Source: Avena insularis
Taxonomy: Eukaryota > Streptophyta > Magnoliopsida > Poales > Poaceae
DNA length: 64,000 nucleotides
Direction of reading: 5' to 3'
Assembly: GCA_023614405.1 (NCBI GenBank)
Contig: CM042691.1
Span: 179,338,927 to 179,402,926 of the forward strand
In this document: piece by piece, positions 41,711 to 53,078 of the stretch
Position numbering within the stretch: the first letter of the stretch is position 1
Layout of the letters: each line of letters begins with the position of its first letter
The notes under the pieces: generated by a model
What the model was told of the DNA's origin: nothing
The model's input: only the letters and a program-made list of their open reading frames with translations
The model's database searches: none
Program-made: the position numbers and the translations under genes

Positions 41711-44700
41711 TGTAATATCCCTCCTTTATAAAGGAAAAGGATCCCTGTGATTGCAATGCTAGTCCCTAGATCAATGCTAGCATCCACAGTTTAAGATGAA
41801 GTACACAGAAACAAAGGTCATTATTACAGTCATTCCAGAGACAACATAGTCTTTACAACTCCATGGCCATAGGCCTAATACAAGAGTTTAAATAAGTAAA
41901 TAGATAAAAGTCTTCATCTTCATGTGCCACAGGCAAACATTTTGAGTGTAGACTCATGACTCCTAATCCTCATCAGAGTAACCTGCAACATCACAAGTTA
42001 CAGCCACAATGGGTCAATACATTGGAATAGTATTGGCAAGTGATACCTTAGTATATTATTGGTGGACTACATTCTATATGCAATTTGGCTAAGTGTAGCT
42101 TAGGCTTGCTTTGCTCAAAATAGGTTTTGCCTATTAGTTGAAATCACTAAGTTTTTCTTTGTCAAAACTTTTCCCAAGGAACCACCAATAGACATTGGGG
42201 TCCTTCACCCTTGTTCACCCACAAGTTTTACTTAGAAATTGGGATGAGGAGATTCTTGATAGCTTCCATGTCTTGATGCTCAAGTTGTCCTTTTCCAGGG
42301 ACATGGCTAAGTACTTAGATTCTTCCATCTGCAGAGATTGTGCACTTTCCCCACAAGACTTGATTTTCACCAAGACAGGACCTTTCAGAAGCCTTCCCTT
42401 AGACCAAATGGACACGTTCCAACCTATCATCCCACTACCACCAACTGTCCAAATGGCTAAGTTCTTGCAACCTATGTGATCCAGGCAGAGCCCATATTGC
42501 CAAGTGGCTGCACTAGAAGCTTCTTAACATTTGGCCTCTCAAATCCCTTTGTTCCTAGGTGGCTTTCCACAAGTGAGATACACAAGGTAAACCATAGAAA
42601 TGGGCCTTGTGTAACCACTCAACATAAACCATTCCTTCCATTCCACCCAGGTGTTTCATTCACTTAGTTGTTTTATTAAGTAAAAACTCAAGTCCAAAGA
42701 CTTAGAAATATTTTATCATAGCATGATTATATCACCACCCTTGGTTGCTACTAGCTAGGCTAAGCATGGCATGGATAACATCTTACTTAGAAATTTCTAG
42801 CAATTCTACAACTACTAGGTTTTCCCAACATAGTATATAAGCAAAAATATAATCATGCTAGACTATCAAAATATTTCTAATGCATAGTAGAAAACATAGG
42901 GATAAAAATATCATGAAGCACCACTTGTCTTGGTAGTTTGGAGAGTAGCTACACTCCTCACAATCACAATCACTATTGGCACCAAAATCTACACATAAAA
43001 TCATAGCCACAAATCACATAACAAATAAATACAAGCAAAAATATATGGATGCATGCAATATGATATGTGATGATTTTATAAACTCAACAAGACAAGTGCA
43101 CAGTACTGGTTCATAAACAAGTTCAAAACTTGCCAAACAACATTTATTTAAACACTAAAACATTTCTCAAATAATTTACATACACAAAATAGGCCTACAC
43201 AAGTTTCTGTAAATAAAACCATTTTAACAGAAACAAAACATTAAACACATTGCATATTTGGAAAGGGCTTGCCCTCCTGATTCCATTGATATAAAATTTG
43301 TCAAATTTGAACGTGGGAATCAAAAGTTATGACTAAAACAAAATTAAACATCTAATAGATTCAAATTCTGATTTTAAATCTAATTCCTAGCCACGCGTCA
43401 CGTTCTGATTGGTGCGTATCATTTCGCTCAGGATCACGCACACAAGCCGTTAGATCTAATTTAGTCTTCACGGCCCAGATCTACTCGTACCCCTTCATTT
43501 AAGTGTTCTATCTAGCCCGTTAGATCTGGATCCAACGGTGCACGATCAAACGACCACACTCTGGCGGCGCTAGCGGCGAGCATCGGCGGCGGCTCGTCTC
43601 TGATGGCGGTGGCGACAGGGGGCTCTGGGGTCGTCGGAGGTGCTTACCAGACTCGCGACAGTGTACTGAAGCTCAACGTGGCGACGGCTTGACAAGGGGC
43701 GCACGGACACGGCGGCACGGGCTCGTCGGAGTTGAAGAGAGCGTCGGGTGTTCGGTGACGAAGTTGTTGGCAGCGCTCCGTGTCACCCTAGCAAGAATCA
43801 AAGGCATAAGGGGGTGCGCAAGGCTACGACGAACACGCTCGTGTGAATCAGAGGCGAAGGGGAACACGGGGCTCACCGAATTTAGTCGCCGGAGTTGAAG
43901 ACGTCGTCGGGAGCTTGCAGTGCTTGATGAAGTCGACGACCTGGGGCAGTATAGGATGAACTAATGGTGTCAGAATGTGCGCAAGGAAGTTGCGAGGTTG
44001 TCTGCATGAACTAGAGGGGAAGGGGACACGGGGCTCACCGGGATTGGTCGCCGGAGTGAGCTCTGTCTGCGGCGGTACAAGAGCGATTATGCAGGCGACT
44101 GGGGCGCTCTGCTCGGGTGCAGGGGAAAATGGAGAGGGGGAGGGGTTTAAGTAGGCGAGACGGGGGCGTGAATCACTCCTGCAATCAACGGGAATTGACG
44201 ACGCGATATTAAACAGGAAACGCTCGCTTGATTTGGGGAAGAACACGTTGCCGGGGTGGAGACGATGATGCCATGTGGGCCACGGCTGTCAACGAGTGAA
44301 CAAGAGAGAAGGTGCGGCCCTTGCGTCAGCGACTCTGTGGGTGCGGGTGTGAGTAAAGAAAACGCTTCGCGGGGGGGGGGGGGGTTGCTGGGCTAGTTGG
44401 GCTGATTGGGCCAGATTTGACTGTTTGCTTATTTTTCTTTCTCTTTTACCTTTTTCTTTTTTTGTTTGATTTTCTAAACTGATTTCAAAACTCCAATTAA
44501 AATCTGTTTGATTTCAAAACTTCTCTGGACTTTTTGTATAATAAATCTTGTACTCAAATAAGTGTCAAACACAACTGTTCACTCAAACCTACTTGGGTCA
44601 TTTGAAAAATGAAAATAAAACTAAGCCTTTATGTGATATAAACCATAGGCATAATATTGGTTTTATTTACACCTTTTGTTTTGAAAACTTTGCTCAAGGT

Positions 44701-44913
44701 TTGGAAAGTACTTGAGTTTGAATTCAAACCTTACTGAATAATACAAGTACTCTTCTCATTGGAAAATAGCACTAAGGCTAGAGCATACCTACATAAAATA
44801 ATGAGCATATATGCTCCTGTTTTGAAATGATTTTTTTGAATATGGAATCTTATATGATCATGGATGCATGGATGATATGCATGAGTTTGAAACATGATTT
44901 TACGGATATTACA
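41711..44913 (-). mobile_element. Solo LTR, 3.2 kb, inserted in the TNP2 ORF
   Basis: The minus strand starts TGTAATATCCG (44913) and ends GGGATATTACA (41711). ATGAT is duplicated on both sides (41706-41710 and 44914-44918). There is no internal region, so it is a solo LTR. Its 41757-42700 part is the inverse of 62580-63690 (shared words such as 'agccatgtccct', 'tcaagacatggaagctatca'), so it is related to the large LTR at 59385-63732. It also has a GC-rich block (43390-44400). A run of 14 G lies at 44371-44384. Removing it and one ATGAT restores the TNP2 frame (...VNDHH|EEGEEAN...). Confidence 0.9.
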
Positions 44914-45261
44914 ATGATGGTCATTGACGTCGACATCTCCTTCTTCGTCATGATGATCATGCCCACCGGTATATTCTTCATCATCATGACAATGCTCGCT
45001 GGGAGACTCTTTGTCTTCTCGCCCGCCCACGTCTTCATGATGACCACCACCATTTACTGTCATCTCCTCGTCGAAGTCATTGCGCATGAAACCACGCCTG
45101 AGCAGGTGATCCTCCAATTGTCCAGAATCAGGGTCGATCTAGCGCTAGAGTTTGCATGTTTGACATGGACATCTTATCTGGGTCTTGTTGTTCCGAATCA
45201 TGTCCGCCTTCACGTCTTTCTTATACCTAGTAACTCAATCTTCGCTCATCCTGACGACCAT
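44914..45261 (-). pseudogene. TNP2-type transposase, N-terminal exon
   Basis: The likely start is the ATG at 45261 ('MVVRMSED', stop, 'VTRYKKDVKADMIRNN'), then 'IRCPCQTCKL' (CPC..C of the transposase-associated N-terminal domain, PF13963) and 'LEDHLLRRGFMRNDF', followed by a Gly/His/Asp/Glu-rich linker. Three in-frame stops occur in the first ~50 codons. The frame is continuous with 41710 once the solo LTR and one copy of the duplication are removed. Confidence 0.8.
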
Positions 45262-45944
45262 GGTAGCATGCGCAGTATGCACGTGTAGAGCTAAAGACAT
45301 AGTAGGTTAATTAGAAACCACACCTTATGCACACACAAACACACATGCATGGTCGCCGGAAAAATTCGGCATGACCTTTCCTAAAAGTAGGACATATGGG
45401 TGGTGCAAAAATTTGCCGAAATGAAAATGAATCAACATTTAGGCAAACATCCATGCACCACACCAGGGTAGATAAGCAAAAACAAGAAACTTCTTCCCAT
45501 GCAAACATTCATGCAGCACACAAGATTTATGCACAAACATCATCTTCGCGCCATGCATCGCATGTACACACCACCCGCGTGACAAGCTTTTACACCTACA
45601 AAACATGCATATTCATGGCCAATTACTCACCAGGTAGATTGAATACCGAGTCGAGAGCGCGATGTGAGAGAGTGTGGACCAATAGATCTATGGAGAGATA
45701 ATGGTACACAGATATAGATGTGGAGGAGAAAAGTAAGTGTGTTTTAGATCTACTAGTTGGAGAAAGGCTTTCCCTAACCAATCTATCAACTATAGTAGTT
45801 TTAAATACAACAACATTTAGAAAATTATGGGCACAATGGTGTGGGAGAGAGGAGGAAGACGAGCTGGGAGGAGGGGAAGAAGGATGTGAAATGGATGGTG
45901 ATAGATAGAGGGGTGCAAAGCTGCCACCTTTTTGTGCAGATTTG
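45262..45944. other. CACTA 5' region of TNP2
   Basis: Presumed promoter/leader of the minus-strand genes. It has purine/pyrimidine-biased stretches (45840-45910, GGA-rich) and CA-rich 'cacacaaacacacatgcatg' at 45331. No supported ORF. Confidence 0.4.
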
Positions 45945-47352
45945 GACGCAGGGTTCTGTGGCGCATATGGGTGATATGCGCCACAGAAGTTCAATATTCT
46001 GTGGCGCATATAGCCCATATGCGCCATGGAACCTTGGCCATAGGTGGCCAGACTGAGGGCCCACATATGGTCGGTCAAAAGCAGATCTGGACTCAGTGTT
46101 ATGTGGTGCATATGGGCAATATGCACCACAGAAGATAGAACTTCTGTGGCGCATATAGGCCATATGAGCCGCAGAACCCTGCGTCCAGATCTGCACAAAA
46201 TTAAAGGTGGCAGATAGCTGCTTTAATGGCACCCCTCTATATATATACCACACTACCTGTCCAAAGCATCATCCCTGCCCCTGATGTCTTCTTCCCACAA
46301 CTCGTCGGAAGACTCGCTGGAGACCAAAGCCCGCTCGTGTTCCCTGCAGCCTACTCGCAGTGGAGGAGCAAGGTCGAGGGGCAGTGCTCGGAGTCTGGCG
46401 CCGCGGGATTCGGAGGTCAACCTAATTGAGGAGGAGGCCATGTTGTGGCACGAGGCCCTCTACAACAAGGCCATGAGGTTGTACGCCGTGCTCGCGTCCC
46501 CGGAGGAGAGGGCGCACATGGCGGAACCAATCGGGTAGCGGCCGGTGCTCGACCCCCACGTGTCCATGGAGGAGCACATCCGCAGGCTGCAGGAGCGCGT
46601 GAACAGGGAGGTTTGGCATCTTCCACCGCCATCGCCCCCACCGGCTCTGTGAAGGAATTTGCAATGTTTGTAGTTTGTGCATTTGCAATGATGTATGCCA
46701 TTGTTGTTTTGCTGTTCAAGGGCTATGCGCATGTGCATTTGCAATGATGTATGCCACTGTCTATCTAGTAGATTGTCTAGTATTCTACCTATGCCACTAG
46801 TACTTGTTTAGTTGGGAAAAGCAAGAGGAAAATGTGTACTAGAAACACTCAACATATTCTGAGTAGCACGCACCATTCTGTGGAGCATATTATAGATATG
46901 CGCCACAGAAGTTTGATCTTCTATGGCGCATATCCACATATGCGCAAAAGAAGCTTGTTCATAGGTGGCTAGACTTTGGGGCCCACATTCTTGTTCTGTG
47001 GCGCATATGGCGATATGCGCCACAGAAGATATAAACTTCTGTGGCGCATATCATCATATGCGCCACAGAAGGTTGGTCAGAGCATGGTCAAAGCCTTCCT
47101 TCTATGGGTCCCACCTGATGATTCTGTGGCGCATCTATCTATATGCGCCACAGAAGTGAAAACTTTTGTGGTGCATATTGACAGATGCACCACAAATGTT
47201 TCATAGACCAAGGCCTGGTGTGGGTCCCACCTAACTTCTGTGGCGCATTGCCAACTGCCATGCGCCACAGAAGTTTTAGGGTTTTGTGGCGCATTGGGCC
47301 AGATGCGCTACTGGACATCTTTTGTGGCGCATGGTCAGAACCATGCGCCATA
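45945..47352. repeat. CACTA right subterminal palindromic repeats
   Basis: About 13 hairpin units of 32-40 bases, for example 45955, 45998, 46100, 46143, 46872, 46919, 46994, 47037, 47120, 47164, 47236, 47282 and 47319. Each is CTGTGGCGCAT, a 4-10-base loop, then ATGCGCCACAG. They tend to come in pairs ~43 bases apart. The small plus-strand gene interrupts the array between 46180 and 46870. These are expected transposase-accessory binding sites. Confidence 0.9.
46284..46652 (+). pseudogene. Small CACTA-borne gene, 122 codons, one nonsense codon
   Basis: The ATG at 46284 opens a Ser/Arg-rich N-terminus ('MSSSHNSSEDSLETKARSCS'). A helical part follows ('EEEAMLWHEALYNKAMRLYA', 'VLASPEERAHMAEPIG'), then TAG at 46536-46538. 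The same frame continues 'RPVLDPHVSMEEHIRRLQER' and 'VNREVWHLPPPSPPPAL', ending at TGA 46650-46652. A CTATATATATA sequence at 46235 could be its TATA box. The family is not recognised. It lies on the opposite strand to the transposase genes, between two blocks of subterminal palindromes, so it may share regulation with the element end. Confidence 0.55.
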
Positions 47353-47376
47353 GAGTGTCTGTCTATCTATAGCTAG

Positions 47377-47389
47377 TTTCCTAGTAGTG
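47377..47389 (-). repeat. CACTA right terminal inverted repeat
   Basis: TTTCCTAGTAGTG, the inverse of the left end, followed by GGG. Confidence 0.9.
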
Positions 47390-48417
47390 GGGGTTTCTAC
47401 CTTCGGACGTGCATTTTTCCCGGTGAGTGAACCCTAGCTATAGGTCTTGGGCGAGATGTAGTCGATGCACATTCTCCAGGTGCCATTACTTTTTAGCATT
47501 AATAATAGCTTCATCAACCAATCGGAGTAATTGTTGGGGCGTATGAGACCCGTAGCGAAGAATGGTTGTATTCTCTCGATGAATGATTGGCTGCGCTCTG
47601 CATTGCGGGGTAGTAGTAGTTTCTTATCATGCCGACCCATTGGGTCGGCACTTTGTATGTGCTCAGCAAGATCCTCCATGACGTCTGTCTTGCAGGGTTT
47701 GTTCCAGGTGGCGTGGTGGTTCTCACACCGGGGCTCGCTGAGCGCGTTTTCCTATGCCCGGACGAGGTCCGCTTTGGGAGCCGCATGTTTCTCTGACTTG
47801 CCATTGGCGAGATTGTCTGTGGTACTCAGTGCTGGGGTGGAAGAGTTACCGAGGGAGAAGTGAGTGGTCGCTTGTTTATTTAGGGGCGTTGGGTCATCCT
47901 GGTATGCTCCACTCACCAATCTAGCGAGTCTGTCAGTGTGTTGCGCCTCTTCGGTGATGACTACGTCGGCCATCATCGCGTTGTTGTCCTTGCATTCGAC
48001 AGCCATGTTTGGGTATCCACGCATGGTGATTATGCCATGGACCCGGGAGCTTCATCATGTTGTAGGCGTAATGTGGGGTTGCCATAAACTTGGCGAACAC
48101 CTTCCTGCCGAGTACACAATGGTACGGGCTTCTAAAGTTAACCACCTCAAAGACGATTACTCCGTGCGGAAGTTGGCTGGTGTTCCGAAGGTGACTGGCA
48201 GCGTTACCTTCCCGATGGGGCCACGACTGTAGTGGGCAAGACGATCTGGCAGCTGTTGGTCACTGGCGGGGGTGCCTGGCCAGACTTGGGGGCGTCATCG
48301 CAGTGCTGGTCCTACGGCAATCCCCCATCCCCCAGCGGCAGGTCTTCTCCCTGGGCCCTCTACTCCTGAGGGGAGAGCGTGGCGATGTGAAGGTGCTCGG
48401 CGATCCTTTCCCCCAGA
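47390..48417 (-). pseudogene. Tat-like Gypsy protease/RT remnant
   Basis: Minus strand, from right to left: 'GKVTLPVTFGTPANFRTE' and then, after a frameshift, 'NFRSPYHCVLGRKVFAKFMA' and 'TPHYAYN.MKLPGP', the protease-to-RT junction of Tat/Gypsy pol. A linker follows, and then 'FIERIQPFFATGLIRPNNYS' and 'NGTWRMCIDYISPK', the first RT motifs. The sequence ends there; the RT catalytic box, RNase H and integrase are missing, so a deletion preceded or accompanied the CACTA insertion at 47390. It is on the same strand as the LTR at 15854 and opposite to the antisense gene, as expected for one element. The right end (48261-48417) has no motif and stops at the truncated Copia B. Confidence 0.7.
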
Positions 48418-50399
48418 ACTTGTTTTTGCAGGGCTTGTGTTGTGATGTGATATGGCCATGATTGTGATTATATATGATGTATGCAATGATCCTTATTTTA
48501 AGTTGGCAACAAGCAGGAGCCTTATAGTTGTCTTTTAATTTAGTTAAGACCTGAGTGTCTATTATTCAAAGTAGTTGTAATAGTTGATGATGGTGGACGA
48601 CAACCATGGAGCGATGCCATTGACCTTAACGCCATGCCGGTGATGATAGAGATCATGTTCGTGCTTGAACATGGAGATCGGAAGCACAAGAAGAAAGACC
48701 ATATCATATCAAATATTATGAATTGCATGTGATGTTAATCCTTTTATGCATCTTGTATTTCTTAGATAGTGACGGTAGCATTATAAGATGATCCCTCTCA
48801 CTAAATATCAAGTAAATAAAGTGTTCGTCCTTAGTAAGCACCGTTGCTAATACTCGTGGTTTCGAAGCACCACGTGATGATCGAGTGTATTAGATTCTGC
48901 GTGTGCATACAACGGGAGCAAGCCAGATTTGCTCATGCAGAAACTAAGGTTTAATCTTGACGAGCCTAGCATGTACAGACATGGTGTCGGAACACGAAAT
49001 ACTAAAAGGTAAAGCATGAGTCATATAGATGATATGATTAATATGATGATTGTTCGCCTTTGAGACTACATCATGTCACATGATGATCGGACTTGGTGTA
49101 GTGGATTTGGTTCATGTGATCACTAAAACAATGTGAGGGATATTGTTTTGAGTGGGAGTTCAATAGTAATATGATTAAAAATTGAACACTATTTATCATA
49201 AATTAAATCAAAGTGAATTTGCATAGTTTTTATAGTCATTGGCATCCGTTTACCACCTTGCGCTTAGTTATAATTGAGATAATAGAACTATAGAATTCTG
49301 GTTAGTTACTTTACGAACTGGTATCATTTTGTTTTGATGTGTTAATCTTAAGTTTAGAAGTCCTATTGCAAACTTTTAGTAAGTTTCGGTTACTCCGTCA
49401 AGTTTAATAATTGGTATTAAATCAAGAGTAACAATTCTAGTGTTAGTATATAAGTATCATGTTTTTCTCCATGATTCTTGATATTCAAAAGATTGTTTTA
49501 ATATCAAGGTTATCTAGGAGCTGAAGGAGTTGTTTCAGAAACCATCATGTGTGGAAGATATTGCTATATCGGAAACGATGTTTTGGTTGCAACATGATAG
49601 AGTATAATATGGAAAATTTTATATTCTCATGTTTGATGGTAATTTGCAAAAGTTTGGAGACGTTGGTCGTCCTAATCCTCCAAAAGGTTTTGGAGAGCAA
49701 CATTATACTCGCGATTCACCATTATAAGCTAAAGTAGCTTGATCATGAATAGTTCCATGATAAGGATGAATATTTGATGTAGGTAAAATGTTTACTACAC
49801 TAAAAGATTAATAAAGAATGGAATTTTAAAGAACACCAAGCATTTGATGATGGTGATATACTTCAAAGTGCAAGTTCAAAGACATTGGTATTTAACTATA
49901 CAAGCTTTGGACTATGTGTCATGAGTATGGCGCCACTGTTGATGTTGATAGATTCTTTTGAAAAGAAAAAGAAATGCTGAAAGAGAAATCTAAGAAATAT
50001 TTGGCAGAAAAGAAAAGACTAGAATTGTTCAGCTTAAGTATATAGAGGATGTAAGTGTTATGGTTGTATTCTTTGCTAGTTAAACAATGTAGTTCTTAAG
50101 TATTGGATACTGAATTTGTTGGTGTGAATCGTCATACAAAACAACCCAATTCATGAACTGCAATGGCCTAAGTAACCAGCAAGAGAATATTTGATGATGT
50201 TCATCAAAAACAAAAAAATTGTTGTTGTGTTAATCGTTAACATCAAAGCTTATCTTCAAGATTTGTTTCAATAATTGTTATTTCGATCAGGTATTATGAG
50301 AAAAAAAGGGTTCTTCAAATAATTTTCATAATCCATAAAATATGGATGATTTACAAATATCGTTGGAGAAATCACATCCATAAAGCTAGTTCTATATCG

Positions 50400-52900
50400 A
50401 AAGACAATTGATTGAAATATCACTTAAGAAGTGACATCTCTGTTTAAATTATATTGGAAAGAAAACATGAAGAAACTCCATGTGGATGGAATTTTGGAGT
50501 CTTTTGATTTTTGATCAAATGACGCTTATGAATCTTTTCTAGAGATAATTAAAACTCCGTTCATAGGCCAAAAGGGAATGAATGACTAGCTTACTAGAAC
50601 TTGTACATATTGTTGTATGAAGCCCATTATGCGTAAGTCGAGAGCGATGGATTTCAACTTCATATGCTTTCTCTAAAAATTGGAGTGAATATCTGTATAT
50701 TTAATTAATAAGAATAAAGTATGAAATATTTGAAAATATTTGAAGACTTTCAAGATGAAGTGCAAAATCAATGTAACAAGAAAATATAAAATTTATGATA
50801 GGATCATTAAGGAAGATATTTGATTTATAACTTTAGCATAACGCCTAAGATTTGAGGAATCATTCCATGGATTTGCATTTCCCAAAACACCATAAGAGTA
50901 TGGAATGTTGGAGATATGTAATAAAACCTTGTTTGACATGGTAATATCAAAGGTGTGTGAGTTATAAAATTGCCATTCAATTTTAAAGATTAAAGCTTTA
51001 GGGACTACCGCTTTTACACTGAAAAGAGCTCCATCATGATCTGTTGAAATGACACCATATAAAGTTATGGTTTGAGATAAAACCCAAGTTGTCCTTTCTT
51101 AAACATTGGTTTGCTAGGCATAAGTAAGATGTTTGCAACCAAAGTCGAATGAACATGTCTTTGTATGTTATTTTGAATAATTCTTGAGTATTCCTCCATA
51201 ACACCAAATACAAAAGTGTTTGTCACTTAGAACGTTAAGCTTCTTAAGAAGGAATTTTTGTGAAAAGTTATGTGGGAGGACAATAGAACTTTGATAAGAT
51301 TAAAAGAACCTTAGTTGTATGTGCTGAGTTGCACAGCACTGAAAAGTGTCCCGGAGGCAGCAACAATGCTCATGGCTCATGTGTCTCAAAGGTTGTGGTC
51401 ACGAAGATCTAAAGTTCATATTGAACCAAGAAGGTCGGGTAAACAATCAGATACTTGGATTTGAAATTAAATCATTATTTGACAATAATGAAATAACTAT
51501 ATGCAAAAAAGTGATGATGGGCCCTGACTCTGTCAAACTGTCTTGAAGACATAAAATCCGTGATAGTTCCATACACTAGAGATCAAGCTCTGAACTTGAA
51601 AGACCCTCTAGAAAGGTGTAAAACCTTACAATCGTGTTTGGATCTATAAAGAAAGAGACATGGATGTTTCACATCTATGAAATAGTCGACATGTTGGGAA
51701 AGAGTTCATGACAATGTTCAAGAAGTTGATTATGACATGATTTGATCTTTCATAACGATATTTAGTCTAGACTGATTAATATAGCAACCACTACATATAA
51801 TTTGGTTGTGTGGTAATTGAATAAAAAAACAAGTTCTTCTAATAGAATTGTTACCTAGGATGTGTACATGACACGGCCCAAAGGGTTTTGTTAATTCAAA
51901 TGATGCTAAAAGCGTATGCAAACCTCAATGGTTGTAGTAAGCATCAAGGAGTTGGAATCTTCACCATGATGAAACTATTAAAAGGTTTAATTTCATCAGA
52001 AACGATGAAGATGCTTGCATTTGCAAGAAATTAAGTGGGAGCGCTAAGACATATTTCTAATACATTATGTGGAAAACATATTGTTGATTGGAAATGATGT
52101 ATCTTTTGTTGAAACAAGTTAAGAATTTCATCTTGATGAAAGACTTAGGCAAAATCCGAATATTTGGCATCAACATCTATATAGATAGATTGAGACGCTA
52201 ATATGGTTATGCCAAATGTACATAGATGAGATATTGAAAGAGTTCAGTATGAAAATGACAAGAAAGGTTCTTGCCACACAGAATGGATTAAATCGAAATT
52301 CAAGTGTATCGACGCTTAAGTGAAGCAAAGATTCGATATTTTTGATACTTGATGAATAAAATCACAAAGAGCATTTTAATCATACTATGATATGTACACA
52401 TCCAGATATGCACTATGCTCTAAATGTTATGAGCATATACCAGAATGATTCATAAGATAATTATTGGACGATAGTAAAGATATTCTTATGATCTTTTGGA
52501 AGAACTAATAATATATTATATTTGTAGAGGTGACAAATAGATGGTTAGTTCATTGTAAAAGTACTACATTTATACTAGTTTTGTCACAAAGTACAAATTA
52601 AGTTTATCTCAATCTAAACTAAGGGTGGCACAATATAATGGAAAGTAAGTTCCATAATGGATTTGGATGAGTTCCAAAGTTAAGACATTGTGACAGATAC
52701 TACCACAAAAGGCTAAGTATACGACTGCTATTATAGCAGCAAAACGGGCATTTGTGTCAAGTAGTTTGTTATCAAACTAGGTGTGGTTCACAATAGGATA
52801 GTACTATGAACATATATTGTACAACAATATTATCAACATGTTTTAACCCCAAGGAACTAAAGGTCTCACCAAAGGACCAATTTATACAAAGCCATCTCAT
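50400..52900 (+). pseudogene. Degenerate Copia B integrase-RT-RNase H
   Basis: The order is the same as in Copia A. A 66-codon open stretch at 51346-51546 ('RVNNQILGFEIKSLFDNNEI') covers the linker from integrase to RT. Further on are 'DVYMTRPKGF' (about 51860) and 'ENILLIGNDVSFVE' (about 52070), the RT YVDD-box region with YVEN. Frames are broken throughout. From 50810 on, this region is repeated at 55175. Confidence 0.6.
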
Positions 52901-53078
52901 TAAAGAATGAGTGATGCGTAGAGACTTAGAGACATGCAATTACACACGAACCGGAAAGTGTGGGATCCGAAGATCGGTTGACCACTAGCAATCGTGTACA
53001 TACATCACCGGAAAGCCATAGGTCTTAAATACACAAAGATTTGAAACTAGATTATTGTCTCTAGTGCAAGTGGGAGAC

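Larger units (their letters stand above)
35673..47389 (-). mobile_element. Complete CACTA (En/Spm-type) transposon, 11.7 kb
   Basis: The termini are CACTACTAGGAAA (35673) and its inverse TTTCCTAGTAGTG (to 47389). The target duplication is GGG (35670-35672 and 47390-47392). Palindromic subterminal repeats built on CTGTGGCGCAT/ATGCGCCACAG lie at both ends. On the minus strand it carries TNP2 (45261-38600), an Ulp1-like gene (38566-36740) and a viroplasmin-domain ORF (36458-36219). On the plus strand, in the right end, is a small gene (46284). A 3.2-kb solo LTR lies inside TNP2; without it the transposon is 8.5 kb. TNP2 has many stops, so it cannot move itself, but its ends look intact. Confidence 0.92.

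Noticed and set aside
45945..47352. Regular ~35-base repeats that could suggest a CRISPR-like array
   Set aside because: The units are palindromic and variable, the spacers are short and not unique, and they lie inside CACTA termini. They are transposon subterminal repeats.
51346..51546. 66-codon ORF, repeated identically at 55711-55911, as a conserved small gene
   Set aside because: It is a chance open piece of the degenerate Copia integrase-RT linker, and its identity comes from the tandem duplication.
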